This document shows, piece after piece, positions 45,704 through 55,675 of a stretch of DNA of 64,000 bases. The notes below the pieces were generated by a model. The model worked only from the letters and a program-made list of their open reading frames with translations, was not told the origin of the DNA and made no database searches. Origin of the DNA: Leidyana gryllorum EB-2025a (lineage: Eukaryota > Apicomplexa); contig JBLWGC010000043.1 of assembly GCA_048772705.1 (NCBI GenBank), positions 372,001 through 436,000 of the forward strand, read 5' to 3'. Both the position numbers and the translations under genes were made by a program. The stretch's first letter is position 1. Every line of letters begins with the position of its first letter.

Positions 45704-48295
45704 TCAGTATCTGAACCAACCATCGCTCAGTGAAACTGGTGTTTCGATCAAGTCCTGCCACTGATCCATTTGGGGGACAGGGCCACCGCTCAGGAGTCGC
45801 AACTCGTTGTCCAAAAATGTGCTGCCCTCCACAGTGTCGTTCTGGCGAGGAAACACTTGATGCCCCAGCGACAGACCGTATTCTTCAAAGTTTTGCGCTG
45901 GACCTAACTCGAGAGCCGCACTCATGTCGCTCGTGCGGGCCAACTGGCTCTGAAGAAGAGTCAAGTATCGCGACATTGTCTCGAGATCCTGTACGCTTGA
46001 TACGACGGCGTTTGGCTGTGGAAAGTTAGCAAACGTGGAAGCCTCGCCACCCAAAATGGGTACAGAGGGTGCACTCGGCGCGGGCACGTTCACAGTCGAA
46101 TGCCGGTGAGTTGTGAATTCGATTGGGTACGTGGGACCCCCAATATTACGTCTCACCGAAGAACGGCGTGAGCGATGTCTCCTCTTGCGACGACTCCGTC
46201 GTGAGGACGAGTTGGAAGACGCGCCCCCGAATCCGAAAATCCCACCAATCCCAGCGAAGGGAGACGGAGGAGGAGATGCGACCGGGGCGGCTACATTGGC
46301 CTGAAGTTCCGCTTTCTGCTCCCGCTGAACCGAGAACTCGCTGAACTCATCGTTCTTTTGTGGACCTGCCCGCTTCTCCTTCGCTGGTGAGTTCGCTAAA
46401 AGATCAGCCCACAATTTCTTCTCATAGTCTTCAGGAAGCTCAGCTCTGATGGGAGCAGCTCTCACTGGAGCCGTTGTTCCTCGTGACACACCACCGATGA
46501 TCGCTTCGAGATCAGCCATTTCCGGTGAGATGTTGGTAGGAACCGCGAGTGTTTCCTCAACGAGTTGTTGATCTGCTGGTGTGAAGACGACAGTCTCGAC
46601 GGGGTGTGGGGGTGGACGTGGAGGCGCAGCCCTCTCTGGCGGCACGTTTTCGGCGGAACCGACGGGCGGAGGGTGTGGGTACTGCTCTAACGACGGTGTC
46701 TCTTGACCCTGTTGAGCAGCAGCCACAGGACCGATTTTGCTGAATGACTGCTGAACTCGCGTGGGCTCGCCAACTGGCGTCGCTGTCGCTTCCCGCTGTC
46801 TCCTCAAGGCAGCCAGGAACTCTTGACCACGTTTACCGCGGCTTGTTGCGCCTTCCCCAAACAGATCGATTGGCTGTGGCTTCTTCTCCGCCTTCTGTAC
46901 TGTGTTACTGTTGACTGGGGGAACGCTCTGGGCAGGAGGGAGTGGGGGTGGAGGGGGTCCTCTTGGTGGTATCGACTTTGTGGTCGATGGCTCCCCGCCA
47001 GCATTTGTGCCTCCGTTCACCCTTCCCTCGCTCGGTGGGTTCAATGGTTGCCGGCGCACCGCCCCTGTAGCGGGTGAAGGCCCCTCCGGGTTCTCGCGAA
47101 GTGAAGCTTCGACTGTCTTCTTCGGGACCGGCAGCGAGATTTGTCCAACTGTTGGAAGCCGGAAGCGCGGAGGTGCCTTGGAGAGTGGCTGAGGCCCTTT
47201 TTTGGCGGGGACTGGCGGAGGAACAGCCCGAGCCTCGCTCACTGTCTGCTGGGGACGACGGTTTTTCACCTCCAAGTCGTTCAAGTCGACACGTCGTACG
47301 TCGTAATTGAGAGTTTCCAGATAAGAGATATTCTCTTGTATCCCCTTTTCATTTCGGGAGATTACACCAGTGACATCTCGTTCGTGGTATACACTCACAG
47401 GCAGTTTCAAGATCCTTCCGGATCTTCCCTCCTCCCACAAAGTGTACAGCTCTTTGCCATCACGGGTACACAGAATCATTCTGCGGCCGTTCATGTCCTC
47501 CTGGAATCTCAACGCCGAACCTGAGGGCGGCAGAGCTCCTTGACGTGTCGCTTGGCCCAAGAAATCTGCTATCGCATCCATTGCCAATGCACTGTTCCAG
47601 CGAGTATCGTAGCGGAAGGTTTGGGGTTGCACTATCAACTCAATTTGCGAACGATCACTCGACGGTTTAACCTGAAAGGCCTCTCCCTTCCACTTTGTCA
47701 TTGATTCGTCTCCTCGGAGCAAAGGTTGGAGTTTCATTTCGGAATTATTCTTTCCCTCGTCGTCGTGAGTAATCGCTGTCAAATGAATTTGCTCTCCTGA
47801 ATTCTCCACACAAATGGTGGAGAAACTCGCAGGAGGGGTCCCTTTTTTGGCGAGGTGGTCAATGAGTTGGTCAATGTGGTCCTCGGAAAGCGGCTTAGCC
47901 GCTCTGATGCGAATCTGAGACTGACACTCGCCGTCATATACTTGCAGGGACTCCAGATACGTTACGCCAGAGATAACCTTGAACTCCAAAGACATTTTCG
48001 GGTTGACGAAACGCAAGTAAACAAGATCTCCCCGATTCACCAACAGCCCGGGCCCGAGAACCTTCCAGTTCTGCGCGAATGCTCCTGTGAACCACTGCAG
48101 CTTCTTCTTTACATCTTCCATGTCCGCCACACTCGACAACCCCCCCTTGCGCGACTCAGACTCCAACTGTGAGGTCAGAGAAGTCTCGCTAGCTACTTCG
48201 GTGCCCACTACATCACTGGTCATGTTCAGCAAGACCAGTGGTATTACTCGTAGGTCGAGTTGTCGCCCCTGAGGCTTAATTCTAGGCCCCACCAT
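45704..48295 (-). CDS. Tandem family member 2 (unknown family)
   Basis: Single exon of about 863 residues, paralogous to its neighbours. ATG 48295 gives MVGPRIKPQGRQLDLRVIPL, matching the paralogue starts. Module 1 contains WKVLGPGLLVNRGDLVYLRF. Module 2 contains LPPSGSALRFQ, GRRMILCTRDGKELYTLW and RILKLPVSVYH. A proline-rich linker includes RGPPPPPLPPAQSVPP, a possible SH3 or profilin ligand. Near the end, a Gly/Phe stretch (FAGIGGIFGFGGASS) leads straight into a basic block (RRSRRKRRHRSRRSSVRR) that could bind nucleic acid or act as a nuclear or nucleolar signal. The tail ends LSDGWFRY. Secretion (from the weak N-terminal hydrophobic run) and nuclear targeting are both possible. Confidence 0.75.
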   Translation of the reverse strand: MVGPRIKPQGRQLDLRVIPLVLLNMTSDVVGTEVASETSLTSQLESESRKGGLSSVADMEDVKKKLQWFTGAFAQNWKVLGPGLLVNRGDLVYLRFVNPKMSLEFKVISGVTYLESLQVYDGECQSQIRIRAAKPLSEDHIDQLIDHLAKKGTPPASFSTICVENSGEQIHLTAITHDDEGKNNSEMKLQPLLRGDESMTKWKGEAFQVKPSSDRSQIELIVQPQTFRYDTRWNSALAMDAIADFLGQATRQGALPPSGSALRFQEDMNGRRMILCTRDGKELYTLWEEGRSGRILKLPVSVYHERDVTGVISRNEKGIQENISYLETLNYDVRRVDLNDLEVKNRRPQQTVSEARAVPPPVPAKKGPQPLSKAPPRFRLPTVGQISLPVPKKTVEASLRENPEGPSPATGAVRRQPLNPPSEGRVNGGTNAGGEPSTTKSIPPRGPPPPPLPPAQSVPPVNSNTVQKAEKKPQPIDLFGEGATSRGKRGQEFLAALRRQREATATPVGEPTRVQQSFSKIGPVAAAQQGQETPSLEQYPHPPPVGSAENVPPERAAPPRPPPHPVETVVFTPADQQLVEETLAVPTNISPEMADLEAIIGGVSRGTTAPVRAAPIRAELPEDYEKKLWADLLANSPAKEKRAGPQKNDEFSEFSVQREQKAELQANVAAPVASPPPSPFAGIGGIFGFGGASSNSSSRRSRRKRRHRSRRSSVRRNIGGPTYPIEFTTHRHSTVNVPAPSAPSVPILGGEASTFANFPQPNAVVSSVQDLETMSRYLTLLQSQLARTSDMSAALELGPAQNFEEYGLSLGHQVFPRQNDTVEGSTFLDNELRLLSGGPVPQMDQWQDLIETPVSLSDGWFRY

Positions 48296-48624
48296 CAATG
48301 CGTAGCCAAAAAATTTTACTCCTTCTTCTTGGACAATGCCTACGGCACGAGCATCGCGACCACAATACCAGCTCTCTCAACTGTATATGACACTTGGGGA
48401 TATTTCAGCCCCACTCTCACTTTGCTCGAAGAGATTGACCCCACTGAACGATCTTTGTGGATGTGAGATTAAAGATCCGATCAAAGTCGCTTCCTGATCT
48501 CTCTCAATATTGTTTTACATTTTCTACGCGAGTTGTAGCGTATAACTCTCGGGGTCAACATCCAAAAACACTGCTCAACTACACTCTCTCTGCACCAAAA
48601 AGATATCCGACGAGTCAGATGTTT
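48296..48624. other. Spacer between tandem family members 2 and 3
   Basis: About 330 bases without a gene on either strand, AT-richer than the flanking coding DNA. It presumably holds the 3' end of member 3 and the 5' leader of member 2. No repeat or RNA gene is recognised. Confidence 0.5.
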
Positions 48625-51600
48625 TCAAATTTGACGAGCGAACTGGTGGTGGGCTTGAAGGGGGACAACAAAACTCGGACCCTTCAAAGGCAAAACAGCC
48701 GGTGACGCTTCCATCTCAAGTGTGGCTTCGACATCAATGATTGATACATTCGGATCTGCGGCTTGAGGTTGCGCTTGGAATGCCCCCCCCTGCCTAAAAT
48801 CATACGCTCCTTCATCAGGAGGGGCCAAGTCGGCTGCTCGTAACTCGCCCACCCCTTTTCGGAGCACCAATCCTCGCCGGGGGACTCGGACGACCGCCAC
48901 ACGATTTACAGGGGCCCCAACAACGACAGGAATAGGGTTCGCTGATACAGGTACAGCCTTGCGTTGCTGGAAACCAGAGACAGCTCCCAAATCCTGCGCC
49001 CACTGGGCCCACTGTTGAAGGAAGTCTTCCTGCGTTGCCTCCGGGTCCGCCATCCCATGGAACACGGGATCTGCAGCTGGAACGTGGAGTGCTTGGGTGG
49101 GATCCTCAATCATTTGCAGAGGTGGCTGCACACGACGCCGACGGCGACTCCGTCTACTTCGATGACGTCGCCGTCTGCCCCTACTCTCCTTCGAAACATA
49201 CCCTGCGGAGGCCGCAAATGGAGTCAGGAAGGACTGAGGAGTGGGGGTCGGAGTGGCAGTGACCACTGAGGAATAACCACTGGAGAATGGCAATGCTGCC
49301 TTTTCTTGAGGTGGGGTACGAACAGTCTTCCGCTTCGGAGGGGGAGCGGTGTCAGTTCGCGCCGCCCCAACTGGATCGACTTTGGCTGAGGCTTGTCGGA
49401 GACGGGAACTCCAGTCGTTTTGACGAACTGGACTCGGCGGCTGTGGGCTCGTGGCTGGTGCCGGAGGACTGTGTGAGCCGGGCCGTGTCATTGCAACAAC
49501 GAGTAAGTCATCGCCAAGATTTGGTGTGGGAGTCACCGCTGAGGCAGTCGGCAAAGGGGGCAAGGGGGGCGGTAAGGGCTCGTCTTCGTCAACCAACGGT
49601 CCCGACGGGGCCGCAGCTATCGCTTCTGACGTCCCGACTCCGTCAACCGACGATTCTGACGCGACCACAGCCGTCGCATCTGGCGTTTCGGTGCCGTCTA
49701 TGCCAACCGACGCTCCTGAAGCCACTACAGCTGTGGCTTCTGGCGTTTCGGTGCCGTCTCCCTCAACCGAAGGTTCCGACAGGACCACAGCCGTCACTTC
49801 TCGCACCCCCACTCCGTCAACCGACTCTCTCGACGGGACCGTAGCCGTCGCTTCTGACGTTCCGGTCGCTTGTCCGTCAACCAACATAACCGATCCGACA
49901 ACAGCTGGCGTCGCGTCTCCGTCAAGTGACGGTTCCGAGGGGACTAAAGTCGTCCCTTCCACTTCGCGGGTCGTCGGAAGTGCCACCAAAGGAGAATCAC
50001 CGGACTCCAATACCGGTGACGAAGCATTGCTCTGAACGCCAGACATCTCTTCTGCCGGTTCACCGTGTGCTCCATGAGCAGTGTCCTCGAAATCCTGGGG
50101 CTTAGTGGTAGAAGTTGGAAGTGTGAGAGGCCTTTCAAGGGTCTTTGAGAACTGGGACAAAGACATCCGAGAAGTCCGTGTCTCGCGTGTCTCCACTCCA
50201 TCGGACGTGTCCAGTGAAGAGGGATCGGACGCAACTCGGTGGGTCGCGGCAGTGCCCACATCACTCTCAGTGTTGTTTGATAGAGAGCTTGGTGATGCCT
50301 CGGGGGTGGTGACTCCTTCGGAGATTATCGTCAGTTCACGTCTTTGAGTGACATGTGGAGACACGTCACTGGGGGTGACTTCTGGATTCTCATCATGATT
50401 TCCTCCGAACTTAGTGACATTCGCGACTTCTCCGGTGCTTTCAACCGCCGTTCTACGCGGGATCGTCTCCACAGCCTTTTCTGTAGCATCTGTATTCACT
50501 GTCGCCTTCTTTTGACTGAGGTCAGCTTGAGATGAGCCCGTAGACACAAGAAGACTTCGGGTTGGTTGCTTTGCTGCATCCTCCTCGAGCTTCTGGAATT
50601 TCCGCAAACGTCTTTGTACGGTACCTCCACTTATCACGTCGATGCCAAGCTGGGATCGTCTGTCACAGTTTCCTGGAGGGATTTCGACATCGCGTGTCGA
50701 TCTGTACCATGACTTGGCGCTCACGACAGTTCTGCTCTCCCTGATACTCGATTCCGACTCGTCGAATGAGAGCGATTCGGCGTCACTGCCGGTGTTCGAA
50801 CCGTCTCCCGCGGATATATCCAAAGTACCGCGACCATCCAAGAAGGAGGCCGTGGTCTCTTCTTCGGCGGATGAGACAACCGCAACGTGCTTTCCGAGAG
50901 CGACAGCTTCGACAGTATTGGGTACGTCATCGACCACTCCTGATTCACGTTGCACTTCTTCTTCGACATTGCCATTTTCGTTCGACACCGATGGTCCAAC
51001 GGAGGCCAATTCAACTTGATCGGATTCGCGGCTCTTCGCCAACTCCTCGATACCCTCCTCTGTACCACCAACGGGAAGCAAGTTGACCTCATTGTCATTG
51101 GATTCGCTGAACTTCGTCACGTTCTCTATGCCCTCTGTACGGCCAGCGGGAAGCAAGTTGACCTCATCGTCATTGGGTTCGCTGAACTTCGTCACGTTCT
51201 CTATGTCCTCTGTACCGCCAGCGGATTGGAAGGAGAAATTAAAGGAGTCGTCGATCTTTTGCACAAAGCCAGAATTGAAGTGCGCTTCTTCTGTATGACC
51301 AGCTGGAGTCATTGGGGGAAAAATGAAATCGTTGACACTTCCTCGAGTTGACGGCGGCTTGGATGTCGGCAATGGGGGCGGTATGTCGTCCGCGCCCTCA
51401 ACCTCAAAGTCGTTTGCGGCCCCGTTCTGCTCATCGCGAAGTAGGTTCTGCAGTAGCGAGATGTCGATGTCCCCCCCCTCGAAGTAACTCGGAAGTGGCG
51501 GCCAGCCGGTCGTGACATGGAGAGCAGATTGGTCTGACGAGAATCCATCGCTAAGTTGTTGTCCCTGGACCAACGTGGTGGCAATGTTAGTCACTTCGAA

Positions 51601-53568
51601 TGCTTCGTTGGTGAACACTTCGCTTGAAGACATGGATTCATCTATCGTTCCGCCTTGGACGTGCGTCGATTTGCGTTCTGATGAGAACACATGATGGTGC
51701 GCAGAAGTGTACTTCTCGGAGACTTGTGACTGACGGCCTTCACTTAAGGCTCCGTAATCCGAAGAGTCTCTCATTTTATTCAGAAAGAGTGCTCTTGCCG
51801 TCTCTTGTGGGCCGTCCACTGAATCAGTGCCGGCCGGATTGATAATGTCGAGCAGCGATCCAGTAGGCGACTGGGTCGTCGTGCCAAGCATCGCGCCAGT
51901 GGTTGTGTGCGAGAGTCTCGTCTCGACAGTCTCGACGATTGTTTCCTCGGAGACTGTCGTCTCCAGAGTTTTTGTTTCGGTGGTGATAGTCCCACCAATC
52001 GTCGTCTCGATGGTAATCTTCGACTCGGCAGTTTTCGTCAGCCCAGCAGTCTTCGTTGGATCAGCGGCTGTTGGCTCGAGGGGTAGCGCTCCAGCAGTGC
52101 TCGAGCCCTTCTCCGGGATCAGCTCATCTTCGACGTGGTGTATCCCCTGGTAAGAGTCGCCGGCCAACAAGTACGTACAGTACTCTTCCGGGTTCTCACT
52201 CGACAGAGACGGCAGTTTGACGGTGACGAGCGAGGTGGACCCGACTGTATCTGACTGTGGATGATACCCATACCACACCCACAGATCCCGAATGTCGACT
52301 GTCTTTTTGTCTTCAGGCGGTATGAATCCGCGGGCCCGGAAGACGACCGGGTCGCTTCCTGGTGTCGCGGGCATGTGAACATTCATAGTGTTTTCGCCAA
52401 TCCATCGGACCTGACATCCGCTGGCCTCGAGCTCGGCAATCATCTGAGTTGTTCTCTTATGGAACATTGACGTATTCAGGCCTCGCTGATCCGATTGTAC
52501 CGGCACTTCTGCGCTCCAGTCCTGTCCGAAAGTCGTTAGAGGTAACTTGACGAGTCTGGACTCCTTGCTCGACGGGTACAGAACGTACATGTCTCTATTG
52601 TTACGGGAGCAGAGCCACGGTATGGTACCCAGACTTGAGCTCCGGTTCACGGGTCGCTTGAGTGTGATGGGGGTCAAGGTGGTGTCAGGAGGAGGTAAAT
52701 TTCCTGTCATCATTCCTTTGCGGAACATCTCCGTGAGCTTCGATTGCAGCACAGTATCGCTTATGTAATAATCTGCAGCCCATTTCGGTCTCTGCAGTTT
52801 GTATTTCACTGGTCTTCCTCCAATGACAGCCGTGATGTCGACCAAAGACTTCCCGTTGTCCGGATGCACCGTCAACTCAAAGTCGTCTTTTGGGTTCGTC
52901 TTGGAGATCTCAGAGATCTGGAACTTCCGCAAGTTAGCTCCGCCTTCCAGCAACTGGTGATCCAATTGACACTCTGTGCCCTCCATTGGCGAACCGTTGG
53001 GATCGTATGGATGAACACATGTGATCTGTCCCTTGTTCCCGACCACGACCACGCGTTTAGCAGCCCGCAGGGTGCTGTCTGGTAGTGATTTGATACTCGA
53101 CCGTATGTCCTCTACTGAAAAAGTTGGAGATTCTGCGTCCACCAGGACGTGCAAAATGTTGCAGCTTGTACGGTGACAAAATCCATCTAAACATTCTTCC
53201 TTCCCGTCCCGTTTGGTGACGGTTTGGAGGTCCCGGGTTTCCGAGATGTCAAGTACTCGCCATGCCGACCCTCTGACTCTCTTACAGATCAGATTCGGGC
53301 CCAGCCAATGCCAATGATCATTGAAGAATGTGCGAACGGGAACGAAGCACGGAACTCGCTTTTGAACATCCTCCACCGATCCAGAGGACTGGAAGGAAAC
53401 TTGTGAAGCCTCCGTGTCTTGTTGTGTACAAGTTTCAAGGAGGTCTGACTTCGAGGCACTACTTGCGCTCGGTATGTTACTGCCAATTGGTATGCCGGTG
53501 GCAATGGTTGCTAAAGGCAGAACATAGTTATGGTCCCGGCGGCTACGGTTGACCCGATAGCCTAGCAT
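48625..53568 (-). CDS. Tandem family member 3 (unknown family, very large)
   Basis: Single exon of about 1650 residues. ATG 53568 (MLGYRVNRSRRDHNYVLPL) aligns with the paralogue starts. Module 1 has DHWHWLGPNLICKR; module 2 has LPPPDTTLTPITLK, RDMYVLYPSSKESRLVKLPL and ASGCQVRWIGENTMNVHM. The central 800 residues are acidic and Ser/Thr/Glu-rich, with two repeat arrays: three 25-residue units (GIENVTKFSESNDNEVNLLP type) and a degenerate EATAVVAS..SVDG series. A polyproline segment (LPPPLPPLPTAS) precedes the basic block (SRGRRRRHRSRRSRRRRR) shared with member 2. The tail is hydrophobic and ends HHQFARQI. Low-complexity expansion explains the size difference from its paralogues. No known domain. 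Confidence 0.75.
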   Translation of the reverse strand: MLGYRVNRSRRDHNYVLPLATIATGIPIGSNIPSASSASKSDLLETCTQQDTEASQVSFQSSGSVEDVQKRVPCFVPVRTFFNDHWHWLGPNLICKRVRGSAWRVLDISETRDLQTVTKRDGKEECLDGFCHRTSCNILHVLVDAESPTFSVEDIRSSIKSLPDSTLRAAKRVVVVGNKGQITCVHPYDPNGSPMEGTECQLDHQLLEGGANLRKFQISEISKTNPKDDFELTVHPDNGKSLVDITAVIGGRPVKYKLQRPKWAADYYISDTVLQSKLTEMFRKGMMTGNLPPPDTTLTPITLKRPVNRSSSLGTIPWLCSRNNRDMYVLYPSSKESRLVKLPLTTFGQDWSAEVPVQSDQRGLNTSMFHKRTTQMIAELEASGCQVRWIGENTMNVHMPATPGSDPVVFRARGFIPPEDKKTVDIRDLWVWYGYHPQSDTVGSTSLVTVKLPSLSSENPEEYCTYLLAGDSYQGIHHVEDELIPEKGSSTAGALPLEPTAADPTKTAGLTKTAESKITIETTIGGTITTETKTLETTVSEETIVETVETRLSHTTTGAMLGTTTQSPTGSLLDIINPAGTDSVDGPQETARALFLNKMRDSSDYGALSEGRQSQVSEKYTSAHHHVFSSERKSTHVQGGTIDESMSSSEVFTNEAFEVTNIATTLVQGQQLSDGFSSDQSALHVTTGWPPLPSYFEGGDIDISLLQNLLRDEQNGAANDFEVEGADDIPPPLPTSKPPSTRGSVNDFIFPPMTPAGHTEEAHFNSGFVQKIDDSFNFSFQSAGGTEDIENVTKFSEPNDDEVNLLPAGRTEGIENVTKFSESNDNEVNLLPVGGTEEGIEELAKSRESDQVELASVGPSVSNENGNVEEEVQRESGVVDDVPNTVEAVALGKHVAVVSSAEEETTASFLDGRGTLDISAGDGSNTGSDAESLSFDESESSIRESRTVVSAKSWYRSTRDVEIPPGNCDRRSQLGIDVISGGTVQRRLRKFQKLEEDAAKQPTRSLLVSTGSSQADLSQKKATVNTDATEKAVETIPRRTAVESTGEVANVTKFGGNHDENPEVTPSDVSPHVTQRRELTIISEGVTTPEASPSSLSNNTESDVGTAATHRVASDPSSLDTSDGVETRETRTSRMSLSQFSKTLERPLTLPTSTTKPQDFEDTAHGAHGEPAEEMSGVQSNASSPVLESGDSPLVALPTTREVEGTTLVPSEPSLDGDATPAVVGSVMLVDGQATGTSEATATVPSRESVDGVGVREVTAVVLSEPSVEGDGTETPEATAVVASGASVGIDGTETPDATAVVASESSVDGVGTSEAIAAAPSGPLVDEDEPLPPPLPPLPTASAVTPTPNLGDDLLVVAMTRPGSHSPPAPATSPQPPSPVRQNDWSSRLRQASAKVDPVGAARTDTAPPPKRKTVRTPPQEKAALPFSSGYSSVVTATPTPTPQSFLTPFAASAGYVSKESRGRRRRHRSRRSRRRRRVQPPLQMIEDPTQALHVPAADPVFHGMADPEATQEDFLQQWAQWAQDLGAVSGFQQRKAVPVSANPIPVVVGAPVNRVAVVRVPRRGLVLRKGVGELRAADLAPPDEGAYDFRQGGAFQAQPQAADPNVSIIDVEATLEMEASPAVLPLKGPSFVVPLQAHHQFARQI
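49590..49900 (-). repeat. Degenerate EATAVVAS-type coding repeats
   Basis: Within tandem family member 3, imperfect repeats of roughly 16-28 codons with the pattern EATAVV.S..SVDG.GT appear about six times. The DNA units are visibly related but diverged, indicating older expansions than the 75-base units nearby. Confidence 0.75.
51005..51235 (-). repeat. 75-base tandem coding repeat, about three units
   Basis: Two units are almost identical, differing at a handful of positions, and a third is diverged. Each encodes 25 residues with the core GIENVTKFSES and EVNLLP. Recent slippage or unequal exchange inside family member 3 is the likely origin. Confidence 0.85.
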
Positions 53569-54727
53569 TGGAAGCGTAAACAAAAAAAAGGTACTTGACA
53601 ATCAGATTTGACCCGCGTAGATAGATGGTCGGTCATCGGTGCAGAATTGCTCTACACTCATTTGAAGCGGCCCACCACCGACTCGGCAGACATCAAACGA
53701 GTTCTAATGTCCAAATCATGAAGAAACACCTCAGTCAACGACAGATCCCGAACTGCGCTAATCCGCGAGTCATGCGTCGCGCGCAGTCCCGAGACAAAAC
53801 AATGTGTGACTTTTCCTGACTCCTCCAATTTTTCTCTTGTCATCATCCCCTTCATTGGGGGGGAGAAAACCGGAGTGGGGTTCTCCCTGGAACTTACCCT
53901 CCTTCAATGTCTCCCTCCCACTTTGACTGATGACCACCCCGGAATGTCTGCACGGTGGATTCCGGCGTTTGTCGCGTACGAACTAGTCGCTGTTTGGCGA
54001 CTTTTGAAGCGAGAGGGAAGGTCTGAGATGCCGATTCTGCGAGAGCTGCTGGGCGAAAGCCTGCGGTCGCCCAACAGAAAAGAGTCAACCGGTTCGGTTG
54101 TTCCTGAAATGGGTGGACTGGCATGTTCAAGTTGATTGAGTCCGATGCCGGAATTCAGATAGAGGGTTACTTTCTACTGAACAACTCGATTCAGACTATT
54201 CCCACTGGGCAGACTTCCACACCAACATCACTACCCAAATTCCCCTACCCGAAGAATTGCTTGGAGACGAGGGATCTTGCCGAAGCTGGAACGCAGCATA
54301 CGAAGTCGGATTCATGAGATCCGGGAGGACCCTCTCACATCGATGAGCTGGTCTGATAAAGCTGTGGGGAAAGTCCTCGTGCCAAGAAGACTGCGAGAGT
54401 CATAGCGAAAGCTAAACAGCAGGCGATGGCTGGTGCTGTCATTGTCCTCGGCCAATGATGTCAGACATCCCGCGCCTGTGACCCGCAATTGCTCCCAATA
54501 ATGGGTAGCAATCGTTTGAGTTTGATTCAGCTGAGGCGTTGAAGACGCCTTCACTCAATGAGGCTTAACGTCGAGATCCCTCTGTTCAACATCAATTCGT
54601 CCTATTGTCTTTTTAAAGTGTTCAATTGACTCCGATCAACAAATGGGAATCAAATATCATTCCTCAAACTTCGTCCTTCAGCAAATCGACCCTCGCTCGA
54701 CCGTAACTGTGACTGTTCACCGATAAT

Positions 54728-54770
54728 CTTTAACATCTTTTTATACGTTAGACTATATCTCTCTCAACGT
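54728..54770. repeat. Direct repeat copy 1
   Basis: TTTAACATCTTTTTATACGT followed by TAGACTATATCTCTCTCAAC matches copy 2 at 55523-55562 with a few substitutions and a 2-base indel. The copies lie in the same orientation about 800 bases apart. Confidence 0.8.
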
Positions 54771-54906
54771 GCCTCTCTCCAGTGTCCCTCGGCATTGTCA
54801 AGGCCTGTAGAGTCACATTCAAACGAGTCATCACCCTCTCCTCCGGATCTCTACCTCTGAGGATCTCTTCGGTAGGCTGCGGGAGCTGATGTACTCGTTC
54901 GGCCAT
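54748..54906 (-). CDS. Doubtful 52-codon ORF
   Basis: Reads MAERVHQLPQPTEEILRGRD and ends GERHVERDIV; composition is charged and protein-like, but there is no family match by eye. Its stop codon lies in the direct repeat that also ends another short open frame near 55549, so the two may be 3' ends of related small genes or exons. Confidence 0.22.
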   Translation of the reverse strand: MAERVHQLPQPTEEILRGRDPEERVMTRLNVTLQALTMPRDTGERHVERDIV

Positions 54907-55522
54907 TGTGACTGATGTACATTTTTATTATTTGGATGAGTCCCGTAATTAGTTAGATCACTTTTGGCGGTCCTCGTAAAATCCCCGGCGTCGCCACATG
55001 TGGTTCTCCCGGCCGCGCATCCAAGTGTGCAGGTCCATCACGGACCTCTCGTCGTTGAGCACCCTCCATCGGGAACCACACCGATGCCAAGGATGAGATC
55101 TTCAGAAGCTTTTCATGGGAAATCGCGTCCCGGACCGTCTCGTATCCTCCTCCCACGGCAACACGCTGCAGCTGCTTGCGCATCGGGAGAATGATGCACC
55201 ACTTGAAGTTGTTCGGACTATGCGAGTGCTTAGGCTGTAACTTTGTGGTTGGTGCGGGTCGAGCATCGGTGGTCTAATTCTGTCTTTTGCAACTCTCCAG
55301 ACAATCCACCTTCGCCTGATCCTCTGTGATGCGGGCCGCTCTGACTCATCTAGCCACACGTCCGTGGCTAGGGCGTCCGCCTCATCCTCAAGGCTTCTCA
55401 ACGTCACAACATTCCCTAGAGGAGACAGAGCTAATCCAGCAGTTGTCGCCATGTTCACTGGATCTACTTGAGCTCCAGTCTCAGCAGTTCCTTCCTAACA
55501 CAGGTTCCTCATACACATCTAG

Positions 55523-55562
55523 CCTTTAACACCTTTTGATACGTTAGACTATCTCTCTCAAC
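55523..55562. repeat. Direct repeat copy 2
   Basis: CCTTTAACACCTTTTGATAC then GTTAGACTATCTCTCTCAAC, the partner of copy 1. It lies just downstream (in minus-strand terms) of the F-box-like gene stop. Confidence 0.8.
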
Positions 55563-55675
55563 AACTCGAGCCTCTCCCTCACTTTGTAGCCAGCTGAATC
55601 CGGAAATACACATCTCTGGTCGAGAGCGTCGCTAATTTGGGTTCGAGGAGACTGCTAACACTCAGCTCAGCGAAC

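Larger units (their letters stand above)
53569..55675. other. Gene-poor 2.1-kb stretch with small ORFs
   Basis: No gene can be supported firmly. Possible coding pieces on the minus strand are 53658-53855 (contains ISAVRDLSLTEVFLHDLDIR), 54748-54906, 54953-55183 and 55102-55452. On the plus strand 53806-54135 is open. None carries a known domain and frames change between neighbours, so this may be a decayed gene, a fast-evolving multi-exon gene or plain spacer. A 40-base direct repeat occurs at 54728 and 55523. Confidence 0.5.

Noticed and set aside
49287-50035. Overlapping plus-strand ORFs of 185 and 194 codons
   Set aside because: They are antisense reflections of the repeat-rich coding sequence of tandem family member 3, with no start context or independent support.
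43390-53568. Mobile-element origin for the three tandem intronless genes
   Set aside because: No reverse transcriptase, transposase, integrase, terminal repeats or target-site duplications are visible. Paralogy by tandem duplication explains them.
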